Made by a program: the position numbers and the translations under genes. This document shows positions 46,025-58,074 of a stretch of DNA of 64,000 nucleotides, in pieces. How positions within the stretch are numbered: position 1 is the first letter of the stretch; the number at the start of each line of letters is the position of its first letter. This DNA is from Epiperipatus broadwayi (taxonomy: Eukaryota > Onychophora > Udeonychophora > Euonychophora > Peripatidae), in contig JAQFVV010006199.1 in NCBI GenBank assembly GCA_028023455.1, positions 4,476,972 to 4,540,971 of the forward strand, read 5' to 3'. The notes below the pieces were generated by a model. It was given only the letters and a program-made list of their open reading frames with translations. It did not search any database and was not told the origin of the DNA.

Positions 46025-46870
46025 AAATTTGAAATAAATTGAGATACTGCTGAACCTCACTGCACTCATTAAAATACATATATGACAGCCAATCAGAATG
46101 TCAAGATAGCCATCTAAACAACAATCAAACCTAAACACACAACAAAGATTTTATGAGAAAAGGACATCCACCCTTATCTCAACTTTTTTTCTATATATCT
46201 AAGCCAGTCGCAAGTATTTAGATTGAAAGTTTGAAGCTTTAAATATTTTCACAAATAACTTACTGAGTCTAAATCATAAACATACAATGTGAAATCCTAT
46301 GATTTATTATGTAGTAGTTTTTAGAATACATAACAAGCAGTAAAGTATGTAAATAATATTTTAATTTACGAAGCGCAGATAGTTGAAAATTGAAATAAAT
46401 TGAGATACTGCTGAACCTCACTGCACTCATTAAAATACATATATGACAGCCAATAAGAATGTCATGATAGCCATCTAAATGACAATCAAACCTAAACACA
46501 CAACAAACTGCTTGTTATGTATTCTAAAAACTACTACATAGTAAATCATATGATTTCACATTGTATGTTTATGATTTAGACTCAGTGAGTTATTTGTGAA
46601 GATATTTAAAGCTTCAAACTTTCAAATCTAAATAGTTACGACTAGCTTAGATATATAGAAAGAAAAGTTGAGATAAGGGTGGCTGCCCTTTTCTCGTAAA
46701 ATCTTTGTTGTGTGTTTAGGTTTGATTGTCGTTTAGATGGCTATCATGACATTCTGATTGGCTGTCATATACATATTTTAATGAGTGCAGTGAGGTTCAG
46801 CAGTATCCCAATTTATTTCAATTTTCAACTATCTGCACTTCGCAAATTAAAATATTATTATCATTGTTTT
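46025..46870. repeat. Family G: tandem and inverted units of about 360 bp
   Basis: The block 'attgagatactgctgaacct' occurs at about 46036 and 46398 in one orientation, and reversed at about 46790. The first two are about 362 bp apart. The right unit mirrors the left through 'agcttcaaactttcaaatc' and 'gttgagataagggtggc'. Frames reading MFRFDCHLDGYHDILIGCHI on both strands are mirror images of one repeat segment and are not credible genes. No hammerhead boxes are seen. Confidence 0.7.
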
Positions 46871-47039
46871 AGAAAATTAAGTGTTAGATTGTTATTCGTT
46901 TAATGACATTGTCTTTAGTTTAGTTTATTATTTTCATTCTATTATAAATGACACTACACTTTACGGGTATTGTTAAATTAGGATTGTTCTTCCTTGGTTT
47001 ATATTTTTATTCTGTTACAAATTTTATATACAAAGCTCG

Positions 47040-47335
47040 CAAAATAAGCTCTTATCCTTAACCCCAGATCGGTTTCTGCTTCTGGCATCATCAAATATTC
47101 AAGCATTATATTTAAAATACTAGGACAAGCCCAGCACTTTATCTAATGTATAACTATTGAGTAGAAAATCTGAAATTGTCAGACATCCATATGTCTTCCA
47201 ATCTAGCTATCTAACTCAAATAGCCATATGGGACTGAACTAAGTTCAGTTACACCATATATTAATAGCTTTGGCAATATAAAATCGCCAAAGCCTTAATA
47301 GCAAAAATAAAATGATAAAAAATCAAGTCAGATGT
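47040..47335 (-). mobile_element. Ribozyme repeat family D, partial unit
   Basis: It matches the family D body: 'taactattgagtagaaaatc', 'catatgtcttccaatctagc', 'catatgggactgaactaag', 'ttggcaatata'. It carries one ribozyme at its left side. Confidence 0.75.
47055..47100 (-). ncRNA. Hammerhead ribozyme, family D, near-intact
   Basis: On the minus strand: TTGATGA (first C changed to T), stem II TGC/GCA around CAGAA (three perfect pairs), GAAA, then CCGATC, TGGGG. The stem III C-G pair is broken by G to A. The stem II sequence differs from the other D copies yet still pairs. Confidence 0.6.
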
Positions 47336-47339
47336 CACA

Positions 47340-50300
47340 AAGGTGTTCAATAATTAGCTGTGATTAAGGATACAGTATGACCCATATTTTTATTATTATA
47401 AATGGAATCTGATTTCAGGGCATATTTTTATGCTGTTACAAATAGTTACCAACAATTGGACTATATTTTTGTTCAGATTATATTAAAGTTATCATTTTCC
47501 ATTGTCATTATTTTTCATTTCCCTTTATCATTATTTGTCTTTTGTTACAATATATAGTAAAGACATTTTTAACATATATGTTAACATGCCTATATCTATA
47601 TTTTAGTTTAATTTTAAAATTTATAATAGTTAAGGCATAATAAAAATAATTAACAAAAAAAATCTAGAAATTTTGTTATAATAAATTGAAAAAAAACATA
47701 TATCTACACTCAAATCTATGTGCAGATATATAAACACATTTACTGTATTATTCTCTAACAAAAATAAAACTTTATTTAAATAATGAGATGCAAAAAATGC
47801 AATGGTTAAGAATAAATGTATATAGGTATTTGCCTATATTTTCTTGTGATTGCAATTATAACATTCACAAAATGAAATAGAAAATCATGATTTCATTCAG
47901 TCAGCCTGAAATGTTTATCCAAGAAAGGTTTTTTTTAAGTTTATATTGAATTCTTAATCTTTACAATTAATTTATACTTTCAGTAAAAGGCTTGATGTTA
48001 TTGTTTTCAGTGAATTCCTTGTTAAAGTCTTCATACAGAATCAATGCTTTCCAACATAATACATTACTGTATATGAAATATTCTTTATTGTTTGTATTCT
48101 TATAAGCAAATTTAATATTTTTAGCTTTCACTAAATACTTATTTTCTATGGATGCAATATTTTCTTACACAAAGAAAGTATATCACAACTTTTTTTAGAT
48201 TTGAAAGAATTTTTATCATTATTAACTTTACAATGTCTTTGTAACAAACTTTTACATTTATAAAGCCTAGCAGAGAAATGTGCTACAAGATATAAAACAC
48301 CTTGTCTAAATGACTATGCAAGACTAAGAGAAGATGCTTTGAGAAAGCTGCTGCTATATAAGTAATTAACATGTATGTGTGTATTTTATGAATTTTAATT
48401 AATTCACAAGTTCTCAATTTTTATATTTAATGTATTTTTTTAAATTGAATGATTGTAAAATTGCAGATTCGAGAACGTGAATATAGAGAGCAAATCATAT
48501 ATTTTTATTCTTTAATGATAAAAAATTGTCTAGTAATCCAGAAAATGATGACTATTTTTCTAGGATAATTATAAACAAATCTTATTTATTTAAAACTCGA
48601 TGTTTACTATTATTTGCTAATAATACATTAATAGATTATAATCAATTAGTAATTAGAAGATTGTTATCATTTATCTATTTCAAACTTTTTCATTACTCAC
48701 TGCCATTTACACACAAATAATTGACTTTGGAAAAAAAAAAAAAAACATTAATTGAAGCATTTTAAATTGACAAACAAAATATTAGAATTATATTTTGAAA
48801 TCATACTAATTTGAAACCATTATTACTATAAATTAATCACTTAACAGGCGGTTTTTATTATAATATGTCTGTTTACCATTCTTTCGTTTAATTAATACAT
48901 ACATATAAATAAACAAATTTAATATTAGTTTTTAAGCTCAATATATAAACAATTAACAAATCAAAGGACTTATGATACCTCTGTTACATCAACAATCTAA
49001 AATTTGAGTTCAAGCTGAGGTAACTGAAATTTTTGTTCATAGCATATTCAACATTTCTCTTACAAGTAAACGGCCCATAGTTAGGAAATGAAAACCCCAG
49101 GTAAATATGATTATAAAATTAAAAACTAGAGTGCTGAATCCATGATCACCTTTAAACCAAAATTAACATTTGTAATAATGTTAAAGTGAACTTTCCACTA
49201 TATAATGCCATTTCAGTTAATATATAACAAGTTGTTTTTATTATGTAATTTCTTTAGCATGATGGATTTTCAAAAGTAAAAATTTGTAGTTTATTAATTT
49301 AATGAATAATTTATTGATTGTTCCTTCCTTCATTTTTTTATTTCTGATATTTCTTTTTCCACACAATAATTTAATATTATTCAAACAGAATCTCTAGTTA
49401 CAAATTATTTCAAATTATGCAATGAAAGTATAGTTTTCTCATTAGATAATTTTATTTAGAATAGTGATTATCGTCTCTTTTTACTTGCTTACTTTTTGGC
49501 AGCCCATTTCTATAAATTATATCCTTTATGTAAATAAAATCTTTGCAACTAATATAACTTCTGTTGATTCAAATTTATATGTTATATAGTCCAGTAACAC
49601 AATATTTAAAACTGAAAATAATATCAAAGAAAGAACATAAAGAAAATCCAGAGAACTCATTCATAGAATTTTTTCATGAGACTAATTGAGGTGACTGCTT
49701 AAATATAAACATCACCTTTACTCATGTAATAGAACATGAATGTTTCTGAAGCAAATGAGAGTAAAAATTGAGACTGTGAGGGACCTGCTACCAAATATGT
49801 ACCTTGTAATGATGTGTTCAAATACATTTACAGAGAGAGATTCATCACCGTTCATCAAAATAACGAAGCAAAATAATTATGTTTTTCCAAGATTAAATAA
49901 TGAAGATAACCTAATTTATCATCACTCAATGTATACAATATTTAATTGATAGCACAACTTTTATCTTTTTATAAATTAACAATGTTAATATTTATTTTTA
50001 CTTCCATAAATATGCAACAAAAAAAATTTTTTTAATGCAAATTGCATTTTGTGAATATTAATATTATTTATTTAAAAATACATTTATTTATAGAGGGTGC
50101 ATATGCGAAAATATTTTAAGATTATGCATTCAAAAAATTTATATTTTAGGTATATATATTATAACAGTCAGGGAAAGTTAGACTCTTCTGCATCTGCTGT
50201 ACAGGGTGCCACCAGACTATTTGAACCTGGAAAATTTATATAGTAGGCAGATACATGCTGTTAAAGATCCAATTTTACATATATATTTTATTCTGACCAT

Positions 50301-50540
50301 CAGCCCATGCCACTAGCTCATGGAGATGCAGAGATTTAATATAAAACTTGCTTAAAAGAAATATATTAATATTAAAAAAAAATGAAATAAGCCACTGCCA
50401 GTAATTAACACACAAATGTTTATTAACATCCATATAATAAAATTGAGGAATAAAATTTATTATTTTAGATTGGTTATTAATTTTTAAATTTAAATTTTTA
50501 TTTTAAACAATCCACACAGATGAATTTAGTAATATTTTAT
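47340..50540. other. AT-rich sequence without recognised features
   Basis: Short frames at 48526-48720 and 49740-49949 show no recognisable domain. No structured repeat is found. Confidence 0.5.
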
Positions 50541-50544
50541 TAGA

Positions 50545-50865
50545 GTGTCAAGTATGAATAAACTACATAAATTGCATTTGAAAAGAAAATATTCTATCCC
50601 TTATTTAACCTTAGGCCAAAAGTTCACATTCAAACTAACGCCAATCTATATGATATATCGATGTATTCAATGCAGCATGAATACAATGGCACAATACCAT
50701 ACTGTCAGGAATGCACATCTGAACAGCATGGTTATAGAAGACATTGTCTCTTGTCCAGTACAGGAATGGTACATCTGTTTGGCAAGAAGAACAATAAAAA
50801 AAAACTCCATAGGAAGGGACTATGTTTTTCATCTTACTATCCCATTCCATAGGCTAAAGGGGTGA
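50545..50865 (+). CDS. Unrecognised 106-codon open frame in a GC-richer island
   Basis: The frame reads YMIYRCIQCSMNTMAQYHTV and later VEDIV-like SMVIEDIVSCPVQEWYICLA. Its composition (50640-50950) is less AT-rich than the flanks, which suggests former coding or an inserted sequence. The minus strand is also open (50635-50850), so frame choice is not secure. I recognise no family. It could be a piece of a retroelement or an exon. Confidence 0.2.
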   Translation: MSSMNKLHKLHLKRKYSIPYLTLGQKFTFKLTPIYMIYRCIQCSMNTMAQYHTVRNAHLNSMVIEDIVSCPVQEWYICLARRTIKKNSIGRDYVFHLTIPFHRLKG

Positions 50866-50949
50866 TCCAAGGAGCAGGGAATACTGTCTGCTTCTGATGG
50901 TTGGTGAGAAATGGGACTTATTTTGAGCAAGTGTGGTGTATAATATGAT

Positions 50950-52095
50950 CCTGCACATAGTGGATCTTCATGCTACCTTTACTAATTACACTAATATATC
51001 CAATCAATTAACCCAATTTAACTGCCAAACAAATAACCTAAGATTAACCCTCCCTTAATTAATTAATATAACCTTACAAATCTATGCAGCCATTCATGGC
51101 CAACTTAAATTTAATACATTTAACTAATTTAGTCAATAAATATTAATAAAAAAATGGAAATGATTAAATTAGCAAACTCAAATATATAAAATTAAACATT
51201 ATTAATTGATTTTGAAATCTTAAAAGTCAGATAAAAGTTCATTTTAACAATTAGGTTTAGTTGATTATTTTAAAGCTTGTCAAATCTTGACGAAAATTCT
51301 TAATTACTTTTAAATTTTACAGTTCATATCTTACAGTAAAAGAGTCCCGATTCCTGGTGCCAATTCCATGAAGACTTTATTGGAAGACTGGTCTGATGTT
51401 CTAGAGGTGGTCTTAGCTGGTTCAATCCTGGTACTATTTTATTTCAGAACCCATATGATTCGGGGTCTGCAATAGTACCACTCATAATTCAACAGTCATT
51501 TCATTTGAAATAAGAGAGAAGGTGAAAAGTGCATCTTATCACTCTTCTAAAAAAAAATCAAGCTGGAACTCTTTAATTTGAATATTTTTTTCTTTTTATA
51601 TCAATCATCTGGATTTACTGAGCATGGTTTCCTGTTCCAAATTTTTGTTAAGGTCCAAGCATTAGTTGCTGCTTCTATTAGACATCTAATTTTTTTGTTC
51701 TCTTATCTATATCTTTCATCTGACTTTTTTATATAAGAGTCCCAAGGGCTAGTTTGTTTTTCGATAATTAATAACACAATCATTTCCATTTACTGAGATT
51801 ACAGGAATTAATTAATACTTGTTTCCATTTTTACTTATGTTACTTTAAAAAAATATTAATATTTAAATCTTTACACTTTTTTTTTTATTTATAAAAAAAA
51901 TACGTTCAAATACTTTTTTTTTTGGTTTTAAAAAGAAAAAATACTTTTAAAGTTTTGCATCTGTGCAAATATATTATACATACATTGAACAACTCTTTTT
52001 AATTTTAGCTTTTAGTTTTTATTTACGAACTTGGAAGTTTTTATTTTAATTTTAAATTAATGTAATGGCATATTGTATACCATTACAATATATAT
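50950..52095. other. Unassigned sequence with a GC-richer patch
   Basis: The part at 51335-51490 (agagtcccgattcctggtgc and onward) is less AT-rich, and 'tggtgccaattcc' vaguely resembles a retroelement primer-binding site. No LTR pair was found. Confidence 0.25.
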
Positions 52096-52100
52096 TTTCA

Positions 52101-52195
52101 TCATGTGTCATAGCATTTGCCAGGAAGTGAACCCACTATTCTGGGATAGCTGCTTGTAAAAGGCAGCCATGCTGACCTCTCGAGCACCAATGCTT
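52101..52195 (-). mobile_element. tRNA-derived SINE, second copy
   Basis: On the minus strand: A box TGCTCGAGAGGTCAGC (from 52186 down to 52171), an anticodon-like arm with TTTTACAA in the loop, B box GGTTCACTTCC (52133-52123), then 'gctatgacacatgatg'. It shares the tail and arm layout of the 19.56 kb copy, so both belong to one family. Confidence 0.7.
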
Positions 52196-52199
52196 AATC

Positions 52200-53220
52200 A
52201 AATTGTTATATCATAAAAAAATAAAGTTTCATATCTTAATTTTGCAAACTAATTAACTGATTTTTAAAAATAATAAGGCAATTATATTAATATCAAAAAA
52301 TCAGAAGGGCTAAGAAATGTGAAGTCAGTAGTAACTTTTGTCTTATGCTGTTGATATAGTTTGTTTTTTCTTCAATGAGAACTAGACTCTCCTATATATG
52401 AATGTTATTACCATTGTCTTTCTAGAAACTTACTAATTATTTTTAAGTAAAAGTTTACATTATATTATAAAACAGTTTAGATTCATGGCTAATACTAATA
52501 AATCTTATTTATACATTACAAATAATGTAGTTGCTATATATCTGCTAATTTACCAATCACCATTTTAAAAAATAATAAATTAAAATATTAGAAAATGATA
52601 AGCTTTAATAAACAAATTTCATGTATGCACTCACTTTATGAGTGACATTATGAATCATCTCTTAAATATATAATTGGTCTCATTTTTATTTATTTATTAC
52701 TGTGTTGTCTTTTTTATAACTATATTCATATATCTATGTATATGTTATTAAAATTAAATTCATGATTGTGTTACAGAAAATGGAAATTATTTTATCTACA
52801 TAAATATTTTAAACTTTGCCATTAAAAAAGTCACTTTTTTATATTCTTAATTTTATATTTCTTGCTTATCATTTCTTTAAAATACGACTTTAAATTTTCA
52901 ATTTTTCTATTTGGAATTTATACAAACTTTGGCTATAATACAAAAATGAGAGAAAAACTTCTCAAGAAATGAATTTTTATGCAAATATGTAAAAAAAATA
53001 TATAAATTTTTTTTCACTTAAAAATTTTATGAACATTTTATAACTTAGGAAATATAAATAATTTAGTATGTGGTCGTTATTTTTTTTTTAGTAGTACAGT
53101 TTAAACATTTAATAAAATTTAAATGTTTAAACAAGTCATTTTAACTTCTTTCTTATGATATCTAAAAACATCTTTTATTTAACATGTATTACTACTTCTG
53201 CTACTGCTACTACGATTATT
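52200..53220. other. AT-rich sequence without recognised features
   Basis: No gene or repeat I can name. Confidence 0.55.
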
Positions 53221-53223
53221 ATT

Positions 53224-53385
53224 AATATTTACTAAGGCAATAAACCTGAAGCATGTGTGGTTGAAAATGCAAAGGTAGGGACCTCTACAGGTCTTAACCA
53301 CATGCTTATGCCTTGGAAGAAAAGGGATCCCTACCTTTATATTTTTAGCTGCACATGCTTTAGGTTTATTGCCTTAGTAAATATT
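53224..53385. repeat. Foldback hairpin element, 58 bp arms
   Basis: Arms 53224-53281 and 53328-53385 pair with a constant position sum of 106609, so there are no indels. The outer 24 bp are perfect (aatatttactaaggcaataa and on). The loop holds 'accacatgctt', a partial reverse of an arm segment. Composition is GC-richer than the flank. It looks like a MITE or a small-RNA hairpin. Confidence 0.85.
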
Positions 53386-53389
53386 ACTT

Positions 53390-54945
53390 ACATAAACAAT
53401 GTGCATTAAATAAATTTATAATTACTACTATTATTATTTTTAAATGTCATTATAAAAGCATCAATTCCCAATAATCATATGAATAACATTTCTTCAGAAT
53501 AATTTATCATCTATATATTTCCAGATTATTCAAAATCATATCCATTATTATAATTCATTATTAATCATCTATTTTAATGAGAAATCTTTCCAAATATTAT
53601 ACATTTTTCTACAAGGCCTAACAGTTCAGATCTTATCTGAATAAATATCCTTTTGTCATTTTATTGTTTTATTATGTATGAAATTATCAAAACATTTTAC
53701 AAATCAAACATGTCAATAGCTTGTGTATTTATTTTTTATGGTATTCAATTTTCTCATCTAGAGTGAATCACAGTAAATTTAATTCTAACCTTCATTTTCA
53801 AAGCTATATTCTTAAAAACATCTTTCCAGATTTTTTATTGCAATTCTGTTCAGTATTAATTTATAACTAATCTCTTGTCTAGTAAATTTTTTATTGCTGT
53901 CAAATAATTCAATAAAAATAATAATAAATAATAATTATTAATAGTAATAATAATAAAGAAAAATTGTCAGTCTCTTTTGTACTTTTGTGAACAGTTTTAA
54001 ACTTAGCTGCTGACTCCATTACCATAATTTTAGATTTTTTGTATTTAGCTGTAATTACATCTTTTCATTCTGCTCTTTAACTTTTCTGATGAAAACTTGA
54101 GGTTTTTTGAATTTTCATTTATAAGGTTGGTGTCATTAGAATTACTAAGAGTTATAATGTTTTTTCCATCAAACTTGGATCTACATTTTTCTTCATCCAA
54201 TCTGACTTCTCTTATTGCATTTTTTAATATATAAAATAAATAAGTAGAATTACAATATGTATCACTATTTCATTTATTTGACAAAGAAAAAGCATCCTGT
54301 TTCAACTGTTGCTTGTGATACCATATTAAATTACTCATAACAATAATTTTAATATTTTGGTACACCTATTTTTTAAAAAACTATTCATCATTTACTATGA
54401 TGATTTGAATCATTGATTTTATTCCAATCAACACCTCACAGAGTTTATTTTTCTGATATTATGGGGATTTTCTATTATCCAATTTACATTAGCAATGATG
54501 TAGTTACTCAATATTTTATGAACAAGCTTATACATCTGGCAATTTTGTTTCACTATATGTCATATACATTATCATATTTAAAATGGTTATTTATAAAGTG
54601 TTTTACAAGAAATGAATTAATATTCATATAATATTTATAACAAGTTTGTATGCAGTAATAAATAACCTACAATTTATAAGTTTAAAACTTTTCCTTGTCA
54701 AATATTCCAGTTGGCCAAGTGAGGTAAAGCTCTAAACTTTTGATTGGTCAATTACAGAATCTGCAGTAAAATATATTCATCTTTTAATATTATATTTATT
54801 TTAGTTTTGTTTGTAAAAAGTATATTAATAATTTGTCAGATTCTAAAAGTGAACAAAAGTTTTTTCAAAAATAAATTTCTATTTATAATTACAAAAATAT
54901 TCGCTAGTCAAAAACCTAAAAAGAAAGTTTGTAACAAATTAGAAA
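53390..54945. other. AT-rich sequence without recognised features
   Basis: No gene seen. There is an AAT-type microsatellite at about 53915-53955. Confidence 0.55.
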
Positions 54946-54954
54946 GTGCTGCAG

Positions 54955-55398
54955 ACATCATTGATTTCTTTCTAAATTTATGTTTATGTAAAAATACTTT
55001 TTTTTTACTAAAACATTACTATTTTCTAAAATAATTATATTTTCAGCATATTTTATCAAAATAATTTATAATATTAAAAAAATACCAAAAAAATACTCTA
55101 AAACATTCATTCTTGTTTGAAAATCAAATAATGAGCTTGGGGTGGTGAAAATTTTTGACAAGTGTCAAAATTGTTGTTAGTGCTGATTTCTTTTTCAATT
55201 TATGTTTATGTAAAAGCAAAGAATTTTTACTAAAATCTTACTATATTTCTAAAATAATTATATTTTCAGCATATTTTATCAAATTAATTTATAATATGTA
55301 AAAAAAAATACTAAAAAAACACTCTAAAACATTCATTTTCATTTTGAAAATCAAAATAAAGAAGTTGGAGTGGTGAAAATTATTGACAAGCACTCTTC
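54955..55398 (+). repeat. Tandem duplication of about 222 bp
   Basis: 'tatgtttatgtaaaa' at 54979 recurs at 55201. The units share 'ataattatattttcagcata', 'actctaaaacattcatt' and 'ggtggtgaaaat'-like blocks. Differences between units show the duplication is not recent. Confidence 0.85.
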
Positions 55399-55399
55399 T

Positions 55400-55980
55400 T
55401 TTGTTTGAAATGAGAACCAACCAATCAGCTTCTAGGAAAGCCTGCCTTCTCCCATTGCTGTAGTTTCTAGAGTCAATATTATTGATTTTTTACTTGTAAA
55501 ATAATTCTAAAGAAGGCAGCATATTATGGTACTTTTTAAGCTTTAAAATAAGAGTAAAAATACTATGGTAATATAAAAAATGCCATTTTTGAGCAACTTG
55601 AAGCCATAAACGTGTCCATGTATTTTTTTCTAAGAAGAGGTTAAAAGTCTGAATGCTATTAAAGATTTAAAGTGGACTTTAGAAAAGAAAAATAAGAATT
55701 ATTCACTGAATAATTTCTCAGAAGATATCATAAATGTTGTAAAATTTTTGACTTAAAGAAAATACCATTTCAATGTAAATTCCAGCTTCGAGTTAGTTTA
55801 TTATTCTGAAACCATAATTTGTGTATTTTCCAAATTGATAAAATTATAAATTTAAGTTAATATGTTAAAAAAAAAAAACAAATTAAAGCACAAGAAAAAA
55901 AAAATGATTCATTCATAAGAATACTCTACAACATGCTTTTCAATTTAAATCTCAGGATTAAATTAGCAAAATTAAATTTA
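55400..55980. other. AT-rich sequence without recognised features
   Basis: A less AT-rich patch with 'aaccaatcagcttctagg' at about 55416 is not assignable. Confidence 0.5.
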
Positions 55981-55984
55981 TCAA

Positions 55985-56440
55985 TAATATGGAATTAAAC
56001 CAATAAAATATCACATGACTGCAGTTTACATATTGCTGTTATAGAACATACTTTTTGCATCATCTCTTTGTCACTTACTGTAAGATTTACTTATTAAAAC
56101 CCTATTCTGTACTGTCCTACTCTATATCCTCAGACTAGTATAGTTTTTATCAGTGAGGGGCTTTAGATTTTGGAACAATGTACATGAAGTTTTATGATCT
56201 AGTGCATCTTCTTTTCGGTAGTTATTATTTATGTCTCTGTTATACTATCAAGTTATTATCCCAAACTGAAAACATTTAAATGTTTCCAATCTAAGCCAAC
56301 ATGCTTAGATAATCATATGGATGTGAAAACAATTCATTTTCTATACATTGTGGTATCCTTAGTTTATAAGTTTGAAACTTGTCTGGAGATATTGAATAGG
56401 ACAGCACAAAATAGAGATTTAATAAGCACTATCATTTGGC
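55985..56440. mobile_element. Ribozyme repeat family E, strongly decayed
   Basis: The minus-strand unit keeps 'aataaaatatcacatgactgc', 'ttatcagtgaggggcttt' and 'ccaatctaagcc' blocks of family E. A plus-strand 3' half (GAAACTTGTC at 56374-56383, then 'tggagatattgaataggaca') lies at the right end. The hammerhead at about 56122-56171 has box one as CTGATAA and has lost GAAA. The right one has lost box one. Confidence 0.6.
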
Positions 56441-56444
56441 ATTT

Positions 56445-57560
56445 ATTATTACTTACTAAAGCTTAAAACAATGTGTGCTTCTATAATATGAAATTCATGC
56501 ACTCCATTCAATGTGGAAAAAGTCTAAATAGTTCACTTTAATAAAGTTAAAACAAAATTATCCAATAAACAAATTTCACTTTCATAAAGTTATTTGTATC
56601 AAACGCTGAATTTTTAAATGACAAGAGGAAATAAGAAATAAACAAATAGCAAAGAAAAAAACGTAGTGATTCATGCAAATAACTAAAACAATTATCAAAT
56701 TAAATGACAAAACAACTTTACAATATTATTAATGGCTCAAATTTCTTATGCATAAACTGAAAAAAAACTCTGTAATTAGGATAAAATAACTAAATATTAT
56801 TATATATGTTAATTTACTTTACCTTGTGAATCCTTGTAAGAACAGAAGTTTATATTATCTTTTGTTGTTGATCATGATAAGTCAAGTTAAAATCTATGTT
56901 AGCATATATATATTTCTTATATGGCTCTACTGGAATTGCTTGACTGCTTGAAAAATTTCAGATAAGTTTCTTAACTTCAAATTATTACATGCCTAAAAAT
57001 CTGTGTCTAATTCACTGCTTTTATATCAATTAGATTATTAAATTTAAACTAAAAGTTGTTTCATTTTTGGCTTAATATTGGTCAGACAAATATTATTATT
57101 ATTAGATCACATGGTTTCATCTTGTACCTCATGGTTTAACTGGTTGTTTCCTGATTATATCATAGTTGAAATCTTATATAGATTATTACATTGAAAATAT
57201 CCCCATTATATTTGAAAATTTGCATTATATATATATATGTTGAAAGAGTATATACAAACATATCAAAATCCAGTTTTACAATATTTATTCCATAACGGAC
57301 ATTTTATTATATATATGCATAAATGTTAATGTTTATTACGAATATACACGATGTAAAATTTGATTAATTTTCTAAAAGTTTATACTTTTCTTTTAAAAAA
57401 AAAAAATTAACCAATTAAAATTGTTATCACATAATTGCAAGCATTTAAACAACTGACTGAGAACAGCAATCCAACTCGATTAACTAAACTGGGATTTTTC
57501 TTCATTTGGATCTGAGTTAGAATTGATTCAAGGACTTCTAGCTTTTGTAATTTGATTATC
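56445..57560. other. AT-rich sequence without recognised features
   Basis: No gene or nameable repeat seen. Confidence 0.55.
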
Positions 57561-57569
57561 ACCTTAATC

Positions 57570-58063
57570 CAGGGGTGGGCAAATAGCAGCCCGAGGGCCA
57601 CATGCAGCCCACTAAGAGTTTTTATGCGGCCCACCAAGACAATCAGAAAAATCCACCTTGATCTGAGATTTCCTTCCTGTGCGTGACTGAAGATTCATCT
57701 CATATTTTCCACTAGGATGGCCATGCCAATACACATGTGCAGTGTAGATACGATGTGCAGTGCTTTTCCAATTGATCTGGTTAATTTCAATTTTGTCTTT
57801 GCATTAGCAAATATATACATTTCCAACTTTAGTGAAACCATGAACCCTCCAAAAAAATGTAAAATCGATGATGAATGTCACGGGTTTACTGAAGAATGAA
57901 CAAACAAATATTTCTTTGGTAATACAGGGAATAAAACAGTGTGTTATTGTGTCATTAAAAAAAGGTGTGGCCCTCTGCTAACCTTCGCTTTCACAAAGTG
58001 GCCTGTGATGCGGCCCTCTGCCAATCTCTGCAGTCCCCGAGCCAAAACAATTGTCCACCCCTG
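57570..58063 (+). mobile_element. hAT (Charlie-like) non-autonomous element, 494 bp
   Basis: Terminal inverted repeats CAGGGGTGGGCAA and TTGTCCACCCCTG are flanked by a perfect 8 bp target duplication CCTTAATC (57562-57569 and 58064-58071). That combination defines a hAT insertion. The subterminal 'gcccgagggcca' and 'gcggccctctgcc' blocks are typical of Charlie-like elements. Composition is far GC-richer than the window. It keeps only the start of a transposase frame, so it needed transposase from elsewhere. Confidence 0.93.
57838..57960 (+). pseudogene. hAT transposase N-terminal remnant
   Basis: ATG at 57838 opens NPPKKCKIDDECHGFTEE, then a TGA where a Trp codon is expected, then TNKYFFGNTGNKTVCYCVIKK. 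This resembles the start of Charlie-like hAT transposases (a basic KK.K.D stretch, then W..KYFF, then the C..C of a BED-type zinc finger). After about 40 codons the sequence jumps to the 3' end of the element, an internal deletion. Confidence 0.65.
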
Positions 58064-58074
58064 CCTTAATCTAA

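Noticed and set aside
46269-46903. Two frames on opposite strands both beginning MFRFDC(H/R)LDGYHDILIGCH
   Set aside because: They are the same segment of repeat family G read from its inverted copies. Conservation reflects DNA repetition, not protein.
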